Assembly: GCA_937974825.1 (NCBI GenBank)
Contig: CALJVD010000162.1
Coordinates: 1 to 13,268, forward strand
Direction of reading: 5' to 3'
Source of the DNA: an uncultured Oceanospirillaceae bacterium
Lineage (GTDB): Bacteria > Pseudomonadota > Gammaproteobacteria > Pseudomonadales > Oceanobacteraceae
Length of the DNA: 13,268 bases
This document shows, piece by piece, positions 1 through 5,954 of this stretch (within the stretch, counting starts at the first letter, position 1; every line of letters starts with the position of its first letter). Made by a program: the position numbers and the translations under genes. The notes under the pieces were generated by a model. That model was not told where the DNA came from, did not search any database, and was given only the letters and a program-made list of their open reading frames with translations.

Positions 1-819
1 TGCTTGTCGTAGCTCAGGAAAAGCAAAGGACATAATGTGGGCGCCTTTTGAGTCTACCCAACATAAGACTTGATCTGGCTGCGCTTTTTGCCATTGTCTA
101 TACAATTTTTTACCTTGTTTATAAGGTACGACCGTATCTTTAGGGCTGTGCATAATAAGCACAGGAAGATCAAGGTATTGAACTTGCTTAATTGGATCCC
201 AACGACTTGGCACAAGGATGGTAAAAGGCCAAATAATCCATCCGACTAGCGTTCTGCTCGTAACACTGCGTGCTACCGCCGGAAAGCCAGTAAAAGGAGC
301 ATCCAACACCAATCCTTTTATATCGTATTGCTCACCAGCTTTAGCCGTAAAGTTAATCGCCAAAGCTGTACCGATACTTTGACCTAAGATCATGAGTTCT
401 TTATCAGGGTATTGAGTTTTCATCCAGATCACGGCTGCTTCTATATCTTGCAGAACATCGGGCATCAGAGCTTTGCCTTCAGATGCGCCAAAACCGCGGT
501 AATCAAGTGCCAATACACTGACACCATTAGCAGGCAGCCAATAAATGCTATGACTGTGGCTAGAGATATTCTCTGCATTGCCATGCAAGTATAAAAGCAT
601 GGTATTGGAGTCTGGTCCCTCTCCTTGAGCTGGCAACCACCAAGCATGTAGCCCAGTACCATCGGCGGCATCCAACCAAACATCTTGATAACGAAGATTG
701 GCAGCCTCAGGCGTAGAAATCCAAATGCTTTGAGGATAAAAAAATAAAGAAGATAGCGAAGTACAACCGGCTAACAATAACAAGCTACCTAGTATGCTTA
801 ATCTATAAATAGCCCGCAT
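1..819 (-). CDS. Lipoprotein alpha/beta hydrolase (partial, C-terminus off the left edge)
   Basis: This is a serine hydrolase of the alpha/beta fold, probably anchored in the envelope. The reading frame stays open from the ATG at 819 to the window edge, giving 273 residues with no stop yet reached. The N-terminus has a signal peptide ending in a lipobox (LLAG followed by Cys19), which predicts a lipoprotein. An oxyanion-type HGNAEN motif lies at residues 79-84, the nucleophile elbow GQSIG at 146-150 (Ser148), a probable acid at Asp228 (SPKDTVVP) and the catalytic His at 261 (GAH). The triad is therefore complete and only a short C-terminal end is missing. An AGGAG ribosome site lies 6 nt before the ATG; another ATG at 823 runs into a stop after six codons. 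The family resembles the COG1073 / BEM46-like hydrolases, whose substrates are mostly unknown. The gene starts 24 bp after the DUF4105 gene and is probably cotranscribed with it. Confidence 0.85.
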   Translation of the reverse strand, partial: MRAIYRLSILGSLLLLAGCTSLSSLFFYPQSIWISTPEAANLRYQDVWLDAADGTGLHAWWLPAQGEGPDSNTMLLYLHGNAENISSHSHSIYWLPANGVSVLALDYRGFGASEGKALMPDVLQDIEAAVIWMKTQYPDKELMILGQSIGTALAINFTAKAGEQYDIKGLVLDAPFTGFPAVARSVTSRTLVGWIIWPFTILVPSRWDPIKQVQYLDLPVLIMHSPKDTVVPYKQGKKLYRQWQKAQPDQVLCWVDSKGAHIMSFAFPELRQA

Positions 820-843
820 GCATCGCTCCTTTATTACTAAGCA

Positions 844-2742
844 TTAAAAATACCAATTAAAGCCAAGGCCAACTTCGTGCTGTTTATTGCTAACACCATC
901 AAGTTTAAAGTGCTGTGTTTTTGCTTCGAGCTTTAATTGAATGTTTTGTGATGCTCGCCAACCTAAATTGGCGTTTATTTCGGTACGCTTAGTTTTATCA
1001 ATAAGGCTAACGCCCTGCCAGTTGGTTTCTAGCTGAGCTTGAATACGCTCACCTTGCCAGAGCCAACCAGCTCTTGGCCCCACACTGATCTGTGCTCCTT
1101 TATGAAACTGGTTATCTGCTTTTAATTCCGCTTGCGCTAAACCATAAAAGCGCCCTACGGCTGTTAGCCAAGCCCGACCAAAGCCAACATTCAAATAGCC
1201 GTATAATTCAGCGTCTTGTCCAACAAAACGGTCAAGACCACCGCTCACCGTCCAAGCCACCGGTTTCTGAAAATGGGTTTGATGGCTTAAGGATAAAATA
1301 TCAATCAGTTGCAGCTGCTGTAATCTAACAGCACCATCTTCCCATAAGCGCATGCTTAGATTACCCATCTGTATTTGCGAGCCAGGCACAAACCCTTGGG
1401 GCAAATCCATCACATCGTGAAAGGCAGCGCGGTAATTGATATCAATAAATTCTTGGTGTTGTGTTTTATGGCCATCATCATAAAAGGCACTGCCGGTTGT
1501 TAGGCTTAAGCGTTGACTCAGGTGCCCTTGATCGTCCCTGTATTTGGGCGTCGGTATTTCGCCAAAGCCGGCATCAGTTTGAATTTTAGAGCGCGCTGAT
1601 AGTATTTCTAAGGTGCGCTTTCTTAGCACAGGGTTGGCTTGTTTTTTCTTTACCGCTAAATAGCGTGCATAAGCATGTGCTAATTCTAAACTTTGAGCTT
1701 GCTCTTGCTCGCTCAAACCGGAGAGATAAGCGGATAGTTCATCGGTACTTTCAACCATTTTTTTAGCTTGTTTTAATGCCACTTCAGAAGCATTACTACT
1801 TTTATGCTCCATCTTACTGGCCGCAGATGGGCGATACTCTGTATCGATTACCATGCCTCGTTTTTTAAGTGCGCGAATAGTATCGACCGGCATAGCAGTA
1901 AACATAAAGTCGTCTGTTACATCAATACGTTCTGAGCTGGCATCTAATAATCCTAATAAACGGTAAGAGCAGTTTTCATCAAAGAAAAAATAATCAAAAA
2001 AAGTATCTTTGGTTTCCCATACGTGACGTACAAACTGGTCCACTTCTGCTTTATTCAGATCTAAACGGTATTCCCAAATATCGCGGTACTCCATATTGGA
2101 ATATTCGTTAGTTTTTGCGTAGTAAGGCAGTACCGATACCACTCCGGGGTAGCCCCCGGTTAATCCTTTCCAAGTAAAAACGATTTCGTTATCGGTTAAG
2201 TCAGCATTGGCTGCAAAGTTAACGCTATGCGCTAGCAGTTTATTGCTCTTTGGATCTTTTTTATCTAATCGAATAAAGGTATGACCGTACATTGAAGACG
2301 GTGAATTAATGTGCGATGCCGGAAAGACCAGAGTAACGTATTCAGCATCGATCTCTTCTGTCCAAGTATCAAGTTCAGAACAAGGCTGATCGACAAACTC
2401 TATGTCTAAAAATTGTTGTTTAATCCAATGATAGCGCGCTGGGAATTGACATTGCGCTGACTGATTATCAAAAGGTACATTCAATAAAAATGCTTGGATA
2501 TTTGCTTCTAATTCATCCACCAAAGAATGTTTGCCATTTTCAGCCAGAAAAAAATCTTTGCTGTCATTTTGACTAAGATAACGACCAGAAAAAGGATGTG
2601 TACGGTAATGAAGCAAGTGTGACCATTGCTGCTTATTGGCAACAGCGTCTAGTTTTTCTGGCGAGGGAAGAGAAACGTCTTGAGCAAATAACGAAGAGGA
2701 TAAAAGAAGTAAAAAGCTAGTAATGGCAAATCTAGCCGACAT
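844..2742 (-). CDS. DUF4105-family envelope protein with probable C-terminal beta-barrel
   Basis: This is a secreted protein of 632 residues of unknown function. Residues 1-20 form a clear signal peptide ending SSSLFA. The DUF4105 core spans roughly 100-300. It contains the family-type motifs SSMYGHTFIRLD (149-160, His154) and FDENCSYRLLGLLD (254-267, Cys258), which together look like a possible Cys/His catalytic or binding pair; Cys98 and Cys121 could form a disulfide. Residues about 310-400 are charged and helical. From about 410 the protein alternates short amphipathic strands and ends in GLGFNWYF, a terminal aromatic like that of outer-membrane beta-barrels. I infer an outer-membrane-associated protein with a periplasmic N-terminal domain. 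The start ATG has AAAGG 8 nt upstream. The gene lies downstream of DUF3015 and is followed 24 bp later by the lipoprotein hydrolase, suggesting a shared envelope role. The family call is firm, the barrel call moderate, and the biochemical role unknown. Confidence 0.85.
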   Translation of the reverse strand: MSARFAITSFLLLLSSSLFAQDVSLPSPEKLDAVANKQQWSHLLHYRTHPFSGRYLSQNDSKDFFLAENGKHSLVDELEANIQAFLLNVPFDNQSAQCQFPARYHWIKQQFLDIEFVDQPCSELDTWTEEIDAEYVTLVFPASHINSPSSMYGHTFIRLDKKDPKSNKLLAHSVNFAANADLTDNEIVFTWKGLTGGYPGVVSVLPYYAKTNEYSNMEYRDIWEYRLDLNKAEVDQFVRHVWETKDTFFDYFFFDENCSYRLLGLLDASSERIDVTDDFMFTAMPVDTIRALKKRGMVIDTEYRPSAASKMEHKSSNASEVALKQAKKMVESTDELSAYLSGLSEQEQAQSLELAHAYARYLAVKKKQANPVLRKRTLEILSARSKIQTDAGFGEIPTPKYRDDQGHLSQRLSLTTGSAFYDDGHKTQHQEFIDINYRAAFHDVMDLPQGFVPGSQIQMGNLSMRLWEDGAVRLQQLQLIDILSLSHQTHFQKPVAWTVSGGLDRFVGQDAELYGYLNVGFGRAWLTAVGRFYGLAQAELKADNQFHKGAQISVGPRAGWLWQGERIQAQLETNWQGVSLIDKTKRTEINANLGWRASQNIQLKLEAKTQHFKLDGVSNKQHEVGLGFNWYF

Positions 2743-2772
2743 GTTAAAAACCTTTGTGGGTGCAATAAAAGA

Positions 2773-2790
2773 AGCCCGCGAAAGCGGGCT
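2773..2790 (-). terminator. Rho-independent terminator after the DUF3015 gene
   Basis: A perfect 7-bp stem, AGCCCGC pairing with GCGGGCT, closes a 4-nt loop. On the minus strand it is followed by the T-rich stretch TCTTTTATT. It begins 17 nt after the DUF3015 stop codon. Only 30 nt separate it from the DUF4105 start. Confidence 0.8.
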
Positions 2791-2807
2791 CTATATAGAC
2801 TAGGAAA

Positions 2808-3275
2808 TTAACCTAAATATTTTTGAAGCTCTGCGTCAGCAGCCATTGCTGAAGTCATTGCTTCGAATGCTTCACCTGACGTTGCTTCAGTTGTGAACAT
2901 TGAATCGAAGTTAGATTGAATAACACGGTTGAATGCTGCAGTATCTTGAGCTTCAACACCCATAACTTCTGCTAGCGCCGCTAAAGTTTCACCTTGGCCA
3001 ACAGCAGCTTCAGCAGCCAGTTGGTCCATGTTCTCATCCATAAAGGCTTGAGCTAGTTTTAGAGGACCATTAGCAGCTTCACAGCCTAGAGTACCTGAAG
3101 TCATACCAAAGGTTTGGTTACCAGAAGTACCGTTAGTGGTAGCAGCTAATACGTGCTCGTACCACTGGTTTGCATCAGGGAAAATAACAGCAGTACCAAG
3201 ACCACAACCTGCTGGGCCTGCGAAAGCTAAAGTTGAAGCTGAGGCTAATAATGCGCCTGCGATAATCTTTTTCAT
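2808..3275 (-). CDS. DUF3015-family secreted protein
   Basis: This is a small exported protein of 155 residues and unknown function, matching the DUF3015 family. It has a textbook signal peptide (MKKIIAGALLASASTLAFA, cleavage before GP), so it is predicted to be periplasmic or surface-located. The mature part begins with the family hallmark GCGLGTAVIFP and contains a second cysteine in GTLGCEAANG, which could pair with the first. The C-terminal half is acidic and helical, rich in Ala, Glu and Met. The reading frame extends 25 codons further upstream to 3350, but the ATG at 3275 is chosen because AAGGA lies 8 nt before it and the signal peptide starts there; the upstream codons overlap the predicted promoter and palindrome. 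The gene is followed by its own terminator and then by the DUF4105 gene on the same strand. It is probably abundant, given the strong signals around it, but that is inference. Confidence 0.85.
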   Translation of the reverse strand: MKKIIAGALLASASTLAFAGPAGCGLGTAVIFPDANQWYEHVLAATTNGTSGNQTFGMTSGTLGCEAANGPLKLAQAFMDENMDQLAAEAAVGQGETLAALAEVMGVEAQDTAAFNRVIQSNFDSMFTTEATSGEAFEAMTSAMAADAELQKYLG

Positions 3276-3312
3276 GGGACAATTCCTTAAATCGCCTAAT
3301 TTATAATTTTTG

Positions 3313-3333
3313 TACGTTATTAAGAATAACGTA
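3313..3333. repeat. Perfect inverted repeat at the predicted DUF3015 transcription start
   Basis: The 9-bp arms TACGTTATT and AATAACGTA are separated by 3 nt. It lies just downstream of the predicted -10 box, where the minus-strand transcript should begin. It could be an operator, or form a hairpin at the very 5' end of the DUF3015 mRNA. The symmetry is certain; the role is inferred. Confidence 0.6.
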
Positions 3334-3339
3334 GTTATT

Positions 3340-3368
3340 AAAGTAGTCATCTTTTAGGGCTCTGTCTA
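3340..3368 (-). promoter_or_regulatory. Candidate sigma70 promoter of the DUF3015 gene
   Basis: On the minus strand there is TAGACA (3368-3363, 5 of 6 matches to the -35 consensus), a 17-nt spacer, then TACTTT (3345-3340, matching the three most conserved -10 positions). Transcription would start near 3333, giving a leader of about 58 nt. The -35 box is good and the -10 box mediocre. Confidence 0.45.
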
Positions 3369-3377
3369 CCCCTAAAA
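3352..3377. repeat. Inverted repeat enclosing the -35 box
   Basis: The perfect 8-bp arms TTTTAGGG and CCCTAAAA flank a 10-nt spacer. The spacer contains the predicted -35 hexamer of the DUF3015 promoter, as expected of a repressor operator. It lies in the divergent region between DUF3015 and xseA, so it could affect either gene. No T-run makes it a convincing terminator. Confidence 0.5.
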
Positions 3378-3453
3378 ATACTATTTTAATACCCTGAAAC
3401 TGGATAAATAAGGAAACTCGTGGCAACCTTAAGCCATTATTAATGAGTGGTTT

Positions 3454-4875
3454 ATGAATCAACAATTACCCCAACCAGCTTTCACTGTCAGCCAATTAAA
3501 CCAACGTGCACGCCAGCTGTTAGAAATCAGTTTTGCCAGTGTGCGTGTCGAAGGTGAGATTTCCAACTTAGCTCGCCCTTCTTCTGGCCATTGGTACTTC
3601 ACTCTTAAAGACGCTAATGCGCAAGTTCGCTGTGCCATGTTTCGCTCACGTACAGCGCTGCTTAAATTTCAGCCAAAAGAAGGCGATAAAGTCGAGGTTC
3701 GCGCCAAAGTCAGTTTGTATGAAAACCGTGGTGATTATCAGCTGATTGTTGATGCCATGAAGCCCGCCGGTGAAGGCGCACTACTGCTTGCATTTCAAAA
3801 GCTCAAAGAACGTTTACAACTGGAAGGTTTATTTAATCCTGAATTTAAGCAGCCCTTGCCGTCACAGGTACAGCGTGTAGGTATTGTTACCTCTGCCACT
3901 GGCGCAGCGGTGCATGATATTTTAACGGTCTTAAAACGTCGTGACCCTTCTATTGAAATCAGTATTTACCCCACCCAAGTGCAAGGCCAAGCCGCTACCT
4001 CACAAGTTGTGGACGCTATTGAGCGCGCTAATCGTGACAACTTAGTGGATGTATTAATTGTTGGGCGTGGCGGTGGCTCATTAGAAGACCTTTGGTGCTT
4101 TAACGAAGAAGCCGTCGCCCGTGCTATTTTTTCGTCACGCCTACCTATTATCAGTGCTGTGGGTCACGAAGTGGATTTTAGCATCGCTGACTTCGTTGCC
4201 GATGTCCGAGCTGCCACCCCTTCTGCTGCCGCAGAATTGGTTAGCCAAGACCAACAAGTCCATATTCAAAAGCTTAAACAATTACAGCAACGCTTATCTT
4301 TTAGTTTAAGGCGTGTGCTTCCTGCACTTGAGTTGCAGTTAAACCAGTACATTTCGCGTCTCAAAACACCTGCACGCCTGTTGCAACAACGCACTCAACA
4401 GGTAGACCAACTCGAAATTCGCTTACAAAACGCCGTTAAACAACAGTTTAAACGCCACCAGCAACAACTGAATATGCTCGGCCAAGCGTTACAGCAGCAA
4501 TACCCACAAAAGCGTCTGCAACTCCATCAGCAACAGTTGGTGCAATTGCATAACCGCTTAGAACGAGCCCAGTTACAACAGCTGCAAATAAAAAAAGAAC
4601 AACTGCAACCAATTCAGCCGCGTTTAATCCAAGCTATTAATTATCAGCAGCAACAATTAAAAAATCGACTGGCAGCTCAAGTACAAGTACTGCATAGCCT
4701 TAGTCCGTTACAAGTATTGTCTAGAGGCTACTCCATCACGCAAACGGCTGATGGCAAAGTGCTTCATAGCGCGCAAGATGCGCAACCGGGCGAGCGTTTA
4801 GTTACTCGTCTTCATCAAGGTTGGATAGAGTCTGAAGTCATTGCATCGCGTAACAAATTGGAAGTAAACGAATGA
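3454..4875 (+). CDS. xseA: Exodeoxyribonuclease VII large subunit
   Basis: This is the catalytic subunit of exonuclease VII, a cytoplasmic enzyme that degrades single-stranded DNA from both ends in complex with several copies of the small subunit XseB. It has 473 residues, close to the 456 of E. coli. The N-terminal OB-fold domain (about 1-105) includes ISNLARPSSGHWYFTLKD. The nuclease core (about 125-300) carries GIVTSATGAAVHDIL (143-157), GRGGGSLEDLW (204-214) and SAVGHEVDFSIAD (234-246). Asp155, Arg205, His238 and Asp241 fall at the positions that, from memory, are essential in the E. coli enzyme. Residues about 265-410 form the long helical XseB-binding region, here extremely rich in Gln and Leu. 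The end, SLSPLQVLSRGYSI onward, is the usual C-terminal segment. xseB is not in the window. The ribosome site before the ATG is weak (GAGTGG, 3 nt away). The gene overlaps the following M23 peptidase gene by 4 bp. Confidence 0.97.
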   Translation: MNQQLPQPAFTVSQLNQRARQLLEISFASVRVEGEISNLARPSSGHWYFTLKDANAQVRCAMFRSRTALLKFQPKEGDKVEVRAKVSLYENRGDYQLIVDAMKPAGEGALLLAFQKLKERLQLEGLFNPEFKQPLPSQVQRVGIVTSATGAAVHDILTVLKRRDPSIEISIYPTQVQGQAATSQVVDAIERANRDNLVDVLIVGRGGGSLEDLWCFNEEAVARAIFSSRLPIISAVGHEVDFSIADFVADVRAATPSAAAELVSQDQQVHIQKLKQLQQRLSFSLRRVLPALELQLNQYISRLKTPARLLQQRTQQVDQLEIRLQNAVKQQFKRHQQQLNMLGQALQQQYPQKRLQLHQQQLVQLHNRLERAQLQQLQIKKEQLQPIQPRLIQAINYQQQQLKNRLAAQVQVLHSLSPLQVLSRGYSITQTADGKVLHSAQDAQPGERLVTRLHQGWIESEVIASRNKLEVNE

Positions 4876-5708
4876 AGTTTTTTAACTACCTGTGTGCCCT
4901 ACTACTTATCAGCCCCTCTGTTTTAGCATTACCCACAGACAGCCGTGTACCTGGGGGTATCGCTGTGATTGACTTAGAGGGTTACAAGCAAGCGCCAAGC
5001 GTTATGTTTAACGATCAATCTGTATTAGTCACCCGTAATAATGGCACTAATGACTGGCAAGCTTGGGTAGGTATTCCATTAAAACAAGCCCTAGGACAAG
5101 CTAGCATCAGTGTAAACGGTAAACCCTTAACCTTTACTGTTAACGAGTTTAATTACCCTGAACAACGGCTGACAGTTAAGAAAAAACACGTCAATCCTAA
5201 CAACAGTCAGATGGAAAGAGTTCGTGCTGAATTCAAAAAAATGAATAAGGTTTACAAGAGCCATACTGCCTTGTCTGACCTTCAAAATCATAGTTTTGAA
5301 GGCATGATTTGGCCGTTACGCGGACCACAAAGTAGCGCCTTTGGTTTGCGTCGATTCTTTAATGACCAAGAGCGTAACCCTCATTCCGGAGTTGATATTG
5401 CTGCTCCAACTGGCACGCCAATTACTGCACCTGCCACGGGTAAAGTAGTATTGACCGGCGATTTTTATTTTAACGGCAAGTCTGTATTCATTGATCACGG
5501 CCAAGGGCTCATTAGCATGCTATGCCATATGAGTGAAATCAGCGTTAGTGAAGGCGACATCATTCAAGCCGGTGACCAAATTGGCTTAGTTGGAGCCACG
5601 GGTCGTGTCACAGGCCCGCACTTACACTGGACTGTGAGCTTAAATAACGCTCGCGTTAAGCCGAATTTATTATTAAAGTCTACTGAACCTCAACAACCTG
5701 ATAAGTAG
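4872..5708 (+). CDS. Secreted M23-family (LytM-type) metallopeptidase
   Basis: This is a zinc peptidase predicted to cut peptide cross-links in cell-wall peptidoglycan, acting in the periplasm. It has 278 residues and a signal peptide of about 19 residues ending SPSVLA. An N-terminal region of about 110 residues, rich in beta-strand, precedes the peptidase domain (about 145-265). The domain has complete active-site motifs: HSGVD (His171, Asp175), the catalytic His219 in LCHMS, and HLH (His250, His252) in GRVTGPHLHW. All metal ligands are present, so it should be an active enzyme rather than a degenerate activator such as EnvC or NlpD. There is no LysM domain or long coiled coil. The start ATG overlaps the xseA stop codon (ATGA), indicating translational coupling and a shared transcript. 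The substrate and precise role cannot be read from sequence. Confidence 0.92.
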   Translation: MKFFNYLCALLLISPSVLALPTDSRVPGGIAVIDLEGYKQAPSVMFNDQSVLVTRNNGTNDWQAWVGIPLKQALGQASISVNGKPLTFTVNEFNYPEQRLTVKKKHVNPNNSQMERVRAEFKKMNKVYKSHTALSDLQNHSFEGMIWPLRGPQSSAFGLRRFFNDQERNPHSGVDIAAPTGTPITAPATGKVVLTGDFYFNGKSVFIDHGQGLISMLCHMSEISVSEGDIIQAGDQIGLVGATGRVTGPHLHWTVSLNNARVKPNLLLKSTEPQQPDK

Positions 5709-5716
5709 GTTTCATT

Positions 5717-5905
5717 ATGAAGCATCCAGGTACGGCTGGCTCTATGCCAGTAAAAGGCACCACTTGCGGTATTCGCCCAGACTTAGATGAAATGAGCCAA
5801 GATACAGGCTTTGATTTCTCTGAAGCAAAAGCCATGCTAGAAAAAGAAAACCAAGACAAAAAAGATAACGAAAAGGCTGAGCCTAAAACAGACTCTAAAG
5901 AATAA
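5717..5905 (+). CDS. Small charged protein of unknown function
   Basis: This is a 62-residue protein that I do not recognise. The first part (GTAGSMPVKGTTCGIRPDLDEM, residues 5-26, with one Cys at 17) looks like a compact motif, while the last 25 residues are almost entirely Lys, Glu, Asp, Asn and Gln and are probably disordered or helical. There is no signal peptide or membrane segment, so it is predicted to be cytoplasmic, unlike the exported peptidase encoded just before it. AGTAGG, 8 nt before the ATG and overlapping the upstream stop region, can serve as ribosome site. It starts 8 bp after the peptidase gene and is followed at once by a strong terminator, so it appears to be the last gene of the xseA operon. 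Its tight packing in the operon supports a real gene; its function is unknown. Confidence 0.7.
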   Translation: MKHPGTAGSMPVKGTTCGIRPDLDEMSQDTGFDFSEAKAMLEKENQDKKDNEKAEPKTDSKE

Positions 5906-5908
5906 ATA

Positions 5909-5945
5909 AAAAAGCCCTCAACGCATTAAGCGCTGAGGGCTTTTT
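5909..5945. terminator. Bidirectional terminator between the xseA operon and clpB
   Basis: A 12-bp stem pairs AAAAAGCCCTCA with TGAGGGCTTTTT. An inner CGC/GCG helix sits above a single A-C mismatch, and the apical loop is ATTAA. With A-tract and T-tract on opposite sides it should work for both convergent transcripts: the plus-strand operon ending at 5905 and clpB ending at 5955. Confidence 0.92.
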
Positions 5946-5954
5946 AGTCTTTCG

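Noticed and set aside
465..683. A separate short minus-strand frame inside the hydrolase gene
   Set aside because: It overlaps the lipoprotein hydrolase frame, which has the catalytic triad, a lipobox and a good ribosome site.
3276..3350. A 25-codon upstream extension of the DUF3015 reading frame
   Set aside because: It overlaps the predicted promoter and palindrome, has no ribosome site, and would bury the clear signal peptide that starts at 3275.
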